NCBI RefSeq assembly: GCF_000237085.1
Contig: NC_016627.1
Location: 2,728,118-2,792,117 of the forward strand
Length of the DNA stretch: 64,000 bases
Source: Acetivibrio clariflavus DSM 19732
GTDB lineage: Bacteria; Bacillota; Clostridia; Acetivibrionales; Acetivibrionaceae
Reading direction: 5' to 3'
How positions within the stretch are numbered: position 1 is the first letter of the stretch; each line of letters opens with the position of its first letter. The translations under genes were made by a program, and so were the position numbers. The notes under the pieces were generated by a model, which was not told the origin of the DNA, did no database searches, and worked only from the letters and a program-made list of their open reading frames with translations. Positions 21,012 to 28,376 of this stretch are shown here, in pieces.

Positions 21012-21228
21012 AATATTCAAACACCAACTTAAAAAATTTTAAAAATTCAGCATATTTAGAATAATACATTAAAAAACCGTTCATTGCAAGGCATAATAAC
21101 AAAATCGCTGCGCTGTATTACAGTAGTTAAAAACAATCCATGCATTATTATGCCTCAAAGTTTTCAAAATCATTTTTATAAATGCAGTTTTAAAAAATTT
21201 TGCAATACCCAAAGATACAAATATAAAT
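21012..21228. other. Intergenic region with an 11-bp inverted repeat
   Basis: Between queA and the SpoIID gene. AGGCATAATAA (near 21089) is complemented by TTATTATGCCT (near 21145), separated by ~45 bases. No gene seen; a remnant of a small element or a regulatory fold are both possible. Confidence 0.4.
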
Positions 21229-21262
21229 AAAAAACTCCGAAGCATTTCATTAAAACCTCGGA
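21229..21262 (-). terminator. Intrinsic terminator of the SpoIID-like gene
   Basis: On the minus strand TCCGAGG pairs with CTTCGGA around a ~14-base loop, followed by GTTTTTTATT. Lies ~55 bases past the stop codon. Confidence 0.65.
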
Positions 21263-21318
21263 ATTTAAAATATCAATTTATATATTATAAAAATCCCTAT
21301 TATTCCTGTAAACCCTAA

Positions 21319-22956
21319 CTATTCAACCTCAGTTCCGGTAAAATAATGGGTAAGAATCTCTTTGTATGTAAAACCGGCCTTTGCCATACCTTTGGCACCT
21401 TCCTGGCTCATTCCCACTGCATGTCCCCATCCCTTTCCCGTAAAGGTATAGACTGTCGGAACAGAAGGTACTTTCCTTTTCGCATCATCAGAACCCGCCA
21501 GGCTTATACTGCTGCTTGTGTTTACAGTTTCCAGCCCTGAAGCAGTAAGCACTTTCTTACCGTTAAGCTGAGAGTTCACCGTACTGCCGTCCTGCGCCAA
21601 AACAGAAACATCGGAATCGGTGGTTATTTCATACCATTGGCTGTCTAGGCTTAAAAAGGATCTGGTATTGCTGTTTTTATACACCTGCTCTCCCTTAGAG
21701 CCTTTGACTACAAGTTCCGTTGCCCTGCCGGCTTCCGATCTCTTTGTAATATAGATTCCCAGTATATTTCCGATGTTATATCCTCTCTGTGCCATTATTT
21801 CGCCTATTTTTTGAGCAGTATAGGAAACCTGCCAATTATAATGCCATGAATTACCCGATTCATAAGGATCGTCCACACTTACCAGATAGGGATATCCGCT
21901 GCTTCCCCATACATTCTTGACATCTTCTGTCTTTCCGCCGCTGGAACTGAAATAATAAACTTCTGCCGGCTTGCCGTTATAAGTAACAATTTCTCCCCTT
22001 GTATCATCCACAGCTTTATTAGTGGCAGGATGTTCTACGCTATAACCTTTATAAACCTGGGAGTAAGTTGTTGAACACAGATTAAAATTCAAATGTTTGT
22101 ATTTGGATAAGTTGTTTACAGTATAGGTCCTGGCCGCAACAGCCTGGGCTTTTAACGCTTCAGGATGAGAACTGGCTTCAATTTCCCCCGGCACAACCCC
22201 ATAAAGATACTCCTCAAGGGGCAAAACATTTATAACTGTCATATCGCTCTCTGCTTGTCTTAAAACTTCAATCCCACCACGATACACTTTTTTGCTGTCA
22301 CCGTTAATTCTAAAAAGTGCCGGATTCTTTCCCTCTTTAGGATAAATCCTTAAAGCTCCTTTTAAACTGTCATACATCAGTTTTACTTTGCCTTTGGAGT
22401 CAAAAACCACAATCCTTGTTGCAGAAGGAGAAACAGCACTAAATTCCACAACTCCTCCCAATTCTGCTTTCATACCATTCTCATCTTTGTAAAAACCGCA
22501 CCATATCTGCCAAGTGTCAGCAAATACTGGGTAGGCATCAATTCCATTGCTTATATATTCATCAAGTTTTTGCTCCAAAGCCTCAAAACTGTCAAAATTA
22601 TCGGCCAATTTAGCATGATAACTTTCATCTTTCTTTATTGTTAATGCATTCCCGGTGGTCTCTTCTATAAGCTTAACAAATCCATCAGCTGTATAGCTGC
22701 CTATTTTCAGTCCTGTTTCCCCATCGATTGTAAAGCTTGATACTGCAGTGTACTGTTTGGTTTTGGAATCATTGAAATACAGGCCGATTCTAACTTCTTC
22801 CGGTATGCCCGGATAAGCTTGACATACTACCTTGGATAAAAATACAATCACCAGCGGCAGTAAGATGAATAAAAGGTTCTTTTTATTTAATTTATCTTTA
22901 AATATGTACTCTATCTTACAAAATTTTAGTCCAACCTTACAAAATTCCCCATGCAT
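21319..22956 (-). CDS. SpoIID/LytB-domain cell-wall protein
   Basis: 545 residues. A short basic N-terminus is followed by a membrane anchor/signal (LLFILLPLVIVFLSKVV, ~residues 28-45), then a SPOR-like/unknown region, and from about residue 215 the SpoIID/LytB domain (VLPLEEYLYGVVPGEIEASSHPEALKAQAVAARTYT). The Glu in PGEIE matches the catalytic Glu of SpoIID lytic transglycosylases, and the end KGWGHAVGMSQEGAKGMAKAGFTYKEILTHYF is the conserved tail. SpoIID removes septal peptidoglycan during engulfment. This protein is longer than B. subtilis SpoIID (~340), so it may be a paralogue. GGAGG precedes ATG 22956. Confidence 0.85.
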   Translation of the reverse strand: MHGEFCKVGLKFCKIEYIFKDKLNKKNLLFILLPLVIVFLSKVVCQAYPGIPEEVRIGLYFNDSKTKQYTAVSSFTIDGETGLKIGSYTADGFVKLIEETTGNALTIKKDESYHAKLADNFDSFEALEQKLDEYISNGIDAYPVFADTWQIWCGFYKDENGMKAELGGVVEFSAVSPSATRIVVFDSKGKVKLMYDSLKGALRIYPKEGKNPALFRINGDSKKVYRGGIEVLRQAESDMTVINVLPLEEYLYGVVPGEIEASSHPEALKAQAVAARTYTVNNLSKYKHLNFNLCSTTYSQVYKGYSVEHPATNKAVDDTRGEIVTYNGKPAEVYYFSSSGGKTEDVKNVWGSSGYPYLVSVDDPYESGNSWHYNWQVSYTAQKIGEIMAQRGYNIGNILGIYITKRSEAGRATELVVKGSKGEQVYKNSNTRSFLSLDSQWYEITTDSDVSVLAQDGSTVNSQLNGKKVLTASGLETVNTSSSISLAGSDDAKRKVPSVPTVYTFTGKGWGHAVGMSQEGAKGMAKAGFTYKEILTHYFTGTEVE

Positions 22957-23109
22957 ATTCTTCCTCCGACTTATCTTTTGTAATACATTTATTAATATAT
23001 TTTATATCATAATATTCGACAAAAGCATACATCTACCTCTATTGTAACATAAATTTAATACATTAACTCCTGTTAATTTTTGCTTAAGCTTAGACTTGGA
23101 AAAATTAAT

Positions 23110-23138
23110 TTGACAAGGTAATCCCAAAATGATATTAT
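23110..23138 (+). promoter_or_regulatory. Predicted sigma-A promoter for the lysine riboswitch-dapA transcript
   Basis: TTGACA (23110-23115), 17 bases, TATTAT (23133-23138), just upstream of the riboswitch. Confidence 0.75.
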
Positions 23139-23159
23139 AGATAATAATTATATATGTAT

Positions 23160-23327
23160 GATAGAGGTGCAGTTTTCAATAGTATGCTTACGGAGAAGTT
23201 TGGGCTTTGGTGATGTAAGTTGAAAGGGTAAACTGCCGAAGAGTAAATTTTCCCAATAAAAATTTACTCTGGTCATTCGGTTAATAGCCGCATGACTGTC
23301 ATCAAGTTATTTGATGGAGCGCTATCA
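23160..23327 (+). promoter_or_regulatory. Lysine riboswitch (L box)
   Basis: The conserved L-box blocks are present in order: GATAGAGGTGC (P1/loop-E side), GAAAGGGTAAACTGCCGAAG, CTGGTCATTCGGTTAATAG, CCGCATGACTGTCATC, and GGAGCGCTATC, where GCGCTATC closes P1 with the 5' GATAG-GTGC strand. Lysine binding in this class promotes the downstream terminator (23380-23408). It governs dapA and probably dapB and the ACT gene. Confidence 0.93.
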
Positions 23328-23379
23328 GTTCATATGAAAAGTTGTACATAGTACTTCTTTTGTCAAAAATTGGTGAACT

Positions 23380-23408
23380 GCTGGTATCCATACCAGCTTT
23401 TTTATTTT
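23380..23408 (+). terminator. Riboswitch expression-platform terminator
   Basis: GCTGGTA, loop TCCA, TACCAGC, then TTTTTTATTTTT. Seven perfect pairs with a long T run, 53 bases after the aptamer; it should be the lysine-induced terminator. Confidence 0.9.
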
Positions 23409-23579
23409 TAGTATTTTGATGTGTACAGAAGTGAAATACTTTTATTTATAATTGGATAGAGTTTTATAAATAATTTTGACTGGCAATTATCCATATATAA
23501 ATTATGAAACTTTATTATGGATTTTAAGTATTATAGTAACAAGTAGTGTTTAATTATTAAGTCGGAAAGGATGATAAAT

Positions 23580-24461
23580 ATGAAGAAACCTATATTCACA
23601 GGTTCTGCAGTGGCAATTATCACCCCTTTTACAGAAAGCGGTGTGGATTTTGAAAAACTGGAGGAACTAATTGAATTTCAGATAAAGGAAAACACAGATG
23701 CACTGGTTATATGCGGTACAACCGGTGAAGCATCCACAATGCCCGATGAAGAACACAAAGAAGTAATTAAGTTCGCAGTGGAAAAAGTAAACAGGAGAAT
23801 ACCGGTTATTGCAGGAACAGGAAGCAACGATACCAAACACGCAGTAGCTCTCACTCAATATGCTGAATCGGTAGGTGCCGATGCTGTTTTGAGTGTTACA
23901 CCCTATTACAACAAAACTACCCAAAAAGGACTTTATCAACATTTCAAGATAATTGCAGAAAGTGTAAAAATACCGGTTATGCTATATAATGTACCTTCAA
24001 GGACAAACTTAAATATCGATCCGCAGACTGTCAAAGCCCTGTCGGAAATTGAAAATATTACAGCCATTAAAGAATGTAACTTAAACCAGGTGGGCGAGAT
24101 TATAAACTTATGCGGAGATGATATTACAGTATATTCGGGAAACGATGATCAAATCCTGCCGTTACTTGCTCTTGGCGGGAAAGGTGTAGTTTCTGTACTT
24201 GCAAATATACTGCCAAAAGAAACTCATAACCTCGTTGCTTCATTCTTAGCCGGTGATATAGCTGAAAGCAGGAGAATTCAACTCAAGTATCTGGATCTTA
24301 TCAAAGCATTGTTTGTAGAAGTAAGTCCAATTCCGGTAAAAGCAGCGATGAACTTAATGGGTATGAATGTCGGAAACTGTCGTCTTCCATTAGTTGAAAT
24401 GAGTGAAAAGAACTTGAATTATCTGAAAGACACCTTAAAAAAATACGGCTTAATTAATTAA
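23580..24461 (+). CDS. dapA: 4-hydroxy-tetrahydrodipicolinate synthase
   Basis: 293 residues. Condenses pyruvate and aspartate semialdehyde, the first step toward diaminopimelate and lysine. Motifs: [15 protein letters not shown] near residue 43, [11 protein letters not shown] near 106, catalytic Tyr in [12 protein letters not shown] (about 133) and the Schiff-base Lys in AIKECN (about 161). ATG 23580 has AAAGG nine bases upstream. Controlled by the lysine riboswitch upstream. Confidence 0.97.
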   Translation: MKKPIFTGSAVAIITPFTESGVDFEKLEELIEFQIKENTDALVICGTTGEASTMPDEEHKEVIKFAVEKVNRRIPVIAGTGSNDTKHAVALTQYAESVGADAVLSVTPYYNKTTQKGLYQHFKIIAESVKIPVMLYNVPSRTNLNIDPQTVKALSEIENITAIKECNLNQVGEIINLCGDDITVYSGNDDQILPLLALGGKGVVSVLANILPKETHNLVASFLAGDIAESRRIQLKYLDLIKALFVEVSPIPVKAAMNLMGMNVGNCRLPLVEMSEKNLNYLKDTLKKYGLIN

Positions 24462-24527
24462 CATATTCTAGCTTTTTACATTTAGGGTAAAATATTAAAA
24501 AAATACAAATAGAAAAAGGATGTGCTT

Positions 24528-25292
24528 GTGCTAATGATAAACATATTATTAAGTGGCTGCAACGGTAAAATGGGGCAAGTAATTACAAGGCTTGCCGCTG
24601 AACGGGAAGATTTAAAAATAGTAGCCGGGTATGATCAAAATACATCCATTCAGAATACATACCCTGTTTTCTCCGATTTAAGCAAATGTGATGTGAATGT
24701 GGATGTAATTATTGATTTTTCACATCCCGCTGCTTTAGAAAGTTTAATGCAGTATGCCGTTTCAAAAAAAATACCTGCTGTAATAGCAACTACAGGTCTT
24801 TTCAGTGCGCAGGTGCAAATGTTAAAAGATGCCTCAAAGGTAATTCCCGTTTTCTTTTCTGCCAATATGTCATTAGGAGTAAACCTTTTGATTGATTTGG
24901 TAAAAAAAGCTGCTCGTGTACTGGCAAAGGACTTTGATATTGAAATTGTTGAAAAACATCACAATCAAAAAATAGATGCCCCCAGCGGTACTGCTTTAGC
25001 TATTGCTGATGCTATCAACAGTTGTTTGGAGCAACAGCAGGAGTACATATATGACAGACATTCAAGGCGAAAAAAAAGAAGCAAGAATGAGATCGGAATA
25101 CATGCCGTAAGAGGCGGGACCATTGTTGGCGAGCATTCGGTTATATTCGCCGGTAATGATGAAATAATTGAAATAAACCACATAGCTACGTCAAAGGAGA
25201 TATTTGGTGTAGGAGCTCTTAATGCAGCAGTATTTCTGCACAAGAAAGGTTCCGGAATGTACAACATGGACGACTTAATCGGAAGTAAATAA
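24528..25292 (+). CDS. dapB: 4-hydroxy-tetrahydrodipicolinate reductase
   Basis: About 254 residues. Reduces the DapA product to tetrahydrodipicolinate. N-terminal dinucleotide fold GCNGKMGQV, the nucleotide loop DFSHPAAL, and the catalytic signature EKHHNQKIDAPSGTALA near residue 150. Start choice is open: AAAAAGGA lies seven bases before GTG 24528 and thirteen before ATG 24534; GTG 24528 fits best. It follows dapA by ~65 bases. Confidence 0.95.
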   Translation: MLMINILLSGCNGKMGQVITRLAAEREDLKIVAGYDQNTSIQNTYPVFSDLSKCDVNVDVIIDFSHPAALESLMQYAVSKKIPAVIATTGLFSAQVQMLKDASKVIPVFFSANMSLGVNLLIDLVKKAARVLAKDFDIEIVEKHHNQKIDAPSGTALAIADAINSCLEQQQEYIYDRHSRRKKRSKNEIGIHAVRGGTIVGEHSVIFAGNDEIIEINHIATSKEIFGVGALNAAVFLHKKGSGMYNMDDLIGSK

Positions 25293-25298
25293 ACTATA

Positions 25299-25402
25299 GC
25301 AAAAATGCCTTGTAATTACCGTTTCAAATAAATCCTATTTTCTAAATATTAAATCTTTAATGCCAAATAGGTTATATTTTAAACGGTAAAGAGGCATTTT
25401 AG
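25299..25402 (+). repeat. Nested long hairpin between dapB and the ACT gene
   Basis: Three nested pairings: AAAATGCCT with AGGCATTTT, TACCGTTT with AAACGGTA, and CCTATTT with AAATAGG. Together they make a ~104-nt stem-loop immediately upstream of the ACT-protein ribosome site. Could be a structured RNA regulator, a processing site or a small mobile-element remnant. Confidence 0.55.
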
Positions 25403-25442
25403 TATATGAAACAGCAAATCAAAATCTCTGGAGGTGTTTGTA

Positions 25443-25916
25443 ATGACTCAAAAACCGGTTACAAGTCTTGATGTTACTTACAACGTTTCGCTCATTACGC
25501 TCAATAATCTTCCTAATAACATCAAACTTATATCTGAGGTATTTACTTCCATAGCCAATGAAGGCATAAGTATTGATATGATTAGCAAATCTCCTTCATT
25601 GAAAGGAAACACCACTGTATCCTTCAGTCTCCTGAATGATGATTTGGTTAAAGCAATGAGCTGTTTAAACAAATTTAATGAAAAGGCAAGCAAACTCAGC
25701 TTGGAAATAGACAGTTTCAACACTAAGTTCTGTGTCTTCGGCAAAAATATGAAAGACATTCCGGGAGTTGCAGCCAGGTTATTTAACGCCCTGGCAAAGG
25801 AAGATATTGAGATAAAGCTTGTAACAACCTCCGAGTCTGATATTTCATGCTTGATTGATGAAAAAGATACCGATAAAGCTATAGCTTGTGTAAAAAAGGA
25901 ATTTGAATTGGAATAA
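25443..25916 (+). CDS. Double ACT-domain protein (aspartokinase-regulatory-like)
   Basis: 157 residues composed of two ACT domains like the regulatory tail of aspartokinase: first about 12-80 (ITLNNLPNNIKLISEVFTSI, SFSLLNDDLVKAM), second about 88-155 (FCVFGKNMKDIPGVAARLFN, VTTSESDISCLIDEKD). No kinase domain. ACT pairs bind amino acids; next to riboswitch-controlled dapA-dapB it may sense lysine, threonine or another aspartate-family product (inference). ATG 25443 has GGAGG eight bases upstream. Confidence 0.8.
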   Translation: MTQKPVTSLDVTYNVSLITLNNLPNNIKLISEVFTSIANEGISIDMISKSPSLKGNTTVSFSLLNDDLVKAMSCLNKFNEKASKLSLEIDSFNTKFCVFGKNMKDIPGVAARLFNALAKEDIEIKLVTTSESDISCLIDEKDTDKAIACVKKEFELE

Positions 25917-25918
25917 AA

Positions 25919-25948
25919 CCAAAGGGGCTTAATGCCCCTTTATTTTTT
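25919..25948. terminator. Bidirectional terminator between the ACT gene and cobO
   Basis: AAAGGGGC, loop TTAAT, GCCCCTTT with T run on the plus strand and A run on the other side; it sits between two convergent genes. Confidence 0.85.
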
Positions 25949-25968
25949 CATATTTCCCTTGATATATA

Positions 25969-26499
25969 CTAGTATTCTATTCCTTTTCTTGCGCCTAATC
26001 CCTTTTGAAAAGGATGTTTTATACAATTAATCTGTGATACATAATCGGCAGCTTCTATTAGTTTTTCAGGTGCATTCCTGCCCGTCAATATTAATTCAAC
26101 ATGGTCTGGTTTATTCTTTATAATATCGAGAACCTCATCAACTTCAACAAGGCCGTTTCCCAATACTCCAATAATTTCATCAAGTATAAGGACATCACAG
26201 CGATTATTCTTTAAAGTATCTCTAATAAAATCAAAGGCATTAGCTATTTCAGCTTTTAGTTCCTCTATTTCCTCCCTATTTAGAGTCCAAACAAATCCTC
26301 TCTCTTTTTCAAAACGAAACAGCTTAAAACCCGGTTCCAATTTTTTTATAGCTGTCATTTCTCCCGTTTCACTGCCTTTTAAAAACTGAACCATATAAAC
26401 AGTCTTTCCTCTGCCAAAGGCCCTTATACCTAGTCCTATTGCCGCCGTTGTTTTACCTTTACCCTCTCCGGTATATATATGCACTAAACCCTTTTCCAT
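25969..26499 (-). CDS. cobO: Cob(I)alamin adenosyltransferase, CobO/BtuR type
   Basis: About 176 residues. Transfers the adenosyl group from ATP to cobalamin. P-loop IYTGEGKGKTTAAIGLG near residue 10, DVLILDEIIGVLGNGL (Walker B-like) near 105, LILTGRNAPEKLIEAADYV, and the family end HPFQKGLGARKGIEY. Alternative upstream Met codons exist; the chosen ATG 26499 has GGGA five bases before it. Stand-alone here, not in a cob cluster. Confidence 0.92.
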   Translation of the reverse strand: MEKGLVHIYTGEGKGKTTAAIGLGIRAFGRGKTVYMVQFLKGSETGEMTAIKKLEPGFKLFRFEKERGFVWTLNREEIEELKAEIANAFDFIRDTLKNNRCDVLILDEIIGVLGNGLVEVDEVLDIIKNKPDHVELILTGRNAPEKLIEAADYVSQINCIKHPFQKGLGARKGIEY

Positions 26500-26601
26500 C
26501 TTCATCCCACACTTTTTCATTTTATTTGCCACTTATTTTAACAACTACCTGTCGGTTTTTCAATAATATTATTGCTTACTAAAAATTTTTTTATAAAAGT
26601 A

Positions 26602-26630
26602 TTGACATAGCTTTTTTATGCTAGTATAAT
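26602..26630 (+). promoter_or_regulatory. Consensus sigma-A promoter of the tRNA-Leu gene
   Basis: TTGACA (26602-26607), 17 bases, TATAAT (26625-26630): a perfect match in both hexamers and spacing, 64 bases before the tRNA. Confidence 0.92.
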
Positions 26631-26694
26631 CAATTATGCTGATTGAAAAACGCATAACACATTAAGTGCCATTCATTACACTTACAGTTGATAT

Positions 26695-26777
26695 GCGGTC
26701 GTGGCGGAACTGGCAGACGCGTACGTTTGAGGGGCGTATGGGCGACCGTATGGGTTCAAGTCCCATCGACCGCACCA
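26695..26777 (+). tRNA. tRNA-Leu (anticodon GAG)
   Basis: Cloverleaf can be drawn by hand: acceptor GCGGTCG/CGACCGC, D arm GGCGGAACTGGCAGACGC region, anticodon stem TACGT/GCGTA with 7-base loop TTGAGGG giving anticodon GAG, a long variable arm (GGGCGACCGTA region, class II tRNA), T arm ATGGG-TTCAAGT-CCCAT, and an encoded ACCA end. A consensus promoter precedes it and a terminator follows. It stands alone. Confidence 0.96.
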
Positions 26778-26783
26778 AACGTA

Positions 26784-26809
26784 AACCATCGTTGATACGA
26801 TGGTTTTTT
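26784..26809 (+). terminator. Intrinsic terminator of tRNA-Leu
   Basis: AACCATCG, loop TTGATA, CGATGGTT followed by T residues, seven bases after the CCA end. Confidence 0.88.
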
Positions 26810-26950
26810 CGTTTATTCGGCTTTTTTCAAATTAACCTTTTTTCCCTGCCGGATAATAGCCTGACAAAATCATTTCATAAATAAAAATGGCTATTGCCTT
26901 TTAGCAATAACCAAAATAAACGTTATAGCCGTCCTGTTTTTTTAATACCG

Positions 26951-27679
26951 TTACTTCATACACGCTTTGCTTAATACCTCACCAATACTTTCCCTCAGAA
27001 TAAGGTTTGCTCTGACATCATAAGGTGTCTGAGTTTTATTAATCAATACAAGTTTATTCCCTCTATAATAAGATACCAATCCCGAGGCTGGATAGACCGA
27101 TAATGAAGTACCTCCCACAATGAGAACATCAGCCTTTGAAATATATTCTAATGATGCTTCCAAAACATCGCTGTCTAACGCTTCCTCATAAAGCACTACA
27201 TCAGGTTTTACAATTCCACCGCAGTCATCGCACTTGGGAACTTGTGATGCTTCAAGAATATAGCTGAGTTGGAAGGCTTTATGGCAATTCATACAGTAAT
27301 TCCTGTGAATTGAACCGTGAAGTTCCAAAACCATCTTACTGCCCGCCAATTGATGCAGTCCGTCTACATTCTGAGTTATTACAGCTTTCAGCTTCCCCTC
27401 TTCTTCAAGTTTTGCCAAAGCTATATGTGCATTATTGGGTTTTGCATCTTTATAAATCATTTTACTTTTGTAAAACTCGTAAAATTTGTCGGTATGTTTC
27501 ATAAAAAAAGTATGGGAAAGTATCTCCTCCGGAGAATAGGTACTGTCAGTCTTTTCGTTATAAAGCCCGTTTGCACTTCTAAAATCCGGAATTCCGCTCT
27601 CCGTTGATACTCCTGCTCCGCCAAAAAACACAATATTGTCTGATTGGCAGATAATTTCCCTAAGTTTTTCAACGCTCAT
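26951..27679 (-). CDS. cobB: NAD-dependent protein deacylase, sirtuin (Sir2/CobB)
   Basis: About 242 residues. Removes acetyl/acyl groups from lysines using NAD. Signature GAGVSTESGIPDFRS near residue 21, catalytic His in TQNVDGLHQLAGS near 108-117, zinc site CMNC and CDDC about 25 residues apart, and GGTSLSVYPASGL. ATG 27679 is preceded by GGGGTG. No acetyl-CoA synthetase gene is adjacent. Confidence 0.93.
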   Translation of the reverse strand: MSVEKLREIICQSDNIVFFGGAGVSTESGIPDFRSANGLYNEKTDSTYSPEEILSHTFFMKHTDKFYEFYKSKMIYKDAKPNNAHIALAKLEEEGKLKAVITQNVDGLHQLAGSKMVLELHGSIHRNYCMNCHKAFQLSYILEASQVPKCDDCGGIVKPDVVLYEEALDSDVLEASLEYISKADVLIVGGTSLSVYPASGLVSYYRGNKLVLINKTQTPYDVRANLILRESIGEVLSKACMK

Positions 27680-27735
27680 GCAAATCACCCCATGACAAAA
27701 GAATTAGAACCCGCTCAAATCTTCCTAATTAAAAT

Positions 27736-28113
27736 TTATTTTAAAACATAATAGGCTAATACACTCTGCAGTTCGTATATATCAACGCTTCTGCCAAATT
27801 GCTTTTGAATTGGCGCCTCTTCACCCAAAATCCAAATCAGAAGCTCTGCATCTAAATCAAAATGCCCTTCCGCTTCTATGCTAAAGCGAGTAATATTTTT
27901 GTACGGAATGGAAAGATATTCAATTTTTTTTGCAGTCATACCTTCTTTATCAACTAATATCAACCGTTTATTAGTAAAAATTATAAGGTCTCGCGTAATT
28001 CTATAAGCTTTTTCAACCTGTTCTCCCATTGTCAAAAGTCTGTCCATATCCTGCTCTACGTCTTCAGCATTCAACTCCCGGGAATTTCCCAACAACCCGT
28101 CAAATATCCCCAT
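27736..28113 (-). CDS. Bacterial PH-domain protein
   Basis: About 125 residues. After MGIFDGLLGNSRELNAEDVEQ it follows the bacterial PH-domain pattern (bPH_1/YokE-like): EQVEKAYRITRDLIIFTNKRLILVDKEG, IPYKNITRFSIE, then LDAELLIWILGE and VDIYELQSVLAYYVL. Function unknown; small stand-alone PH proteins are common in Firmicutes. ATG 28113 has GGGGAG eight bases upstream; earlier Met codons in the frame lack one. Confidence 0.85.
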   Translation of the reverse strand: MGIFDGLLGNSRELNAEDVEQDMDRLLTMGEQVEKAYRITRDLIIFTNKRLILVDKEGMTAKKIEYLSIPYKNITRFSIEAEGHFDLDAELLIWILGEEAPIQKQFGRSVDIYELQSVLAYYVLK

Positions 28114-28199
28114 CTCATCTTCTCCCCTCATAAACTTCCTTGTCTGCAAAGATCTATTTTTGCAACATTATTTGATAATTTATATTCCGCTTCTGATTA

Positions 28200-28243
28200 G
28201 AAAACCCCACAGCGCCACACATATGGTGACTCTGTGGAGTCTT
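28200..28243 (-). terminator. Probable terminator of the ABC-F gene
   Basis: On the minus strand CCACAG...CACC pairs with GTG...CTGTGG, followed by GGGTTTTC, about 130 bases beyond the ABC-F stop codon. No credible gene is seen in the rest of the 260-bp gap to the PH-domain gene. Confidence 0.5.
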
Positions 28244-28376
28244 GTTTTGCATGTAAATACCCTTAATCAGCCGCTTGATAATTTTATTTTTGCATCTATT
28301 CAATCTAAAGCCAATTTTTCTGTACAAACTCATCTTTTCGAATATTTTTGCACATATATTCTCTTTTGTCAATAGT

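Noticed and set aside
21089-21155. A transposon end or attachment site in the queA-spoIID gap
   Set aside because: Only an 11-bp inverted repeat with a large loop; no transposase, integrase or direct repeat nearby.
26666-26884. A 72-codon plus-strand open frame
   Set aside because: It runs through the tRNA-Leu gene and its terminator and has no ribosome site.
28154-28372. A 72-codon minus-strand frame after the ABC-F gene
   Set aside because: No ribosome site, it covers a terminator hairpin, and its composition is not protein-like.
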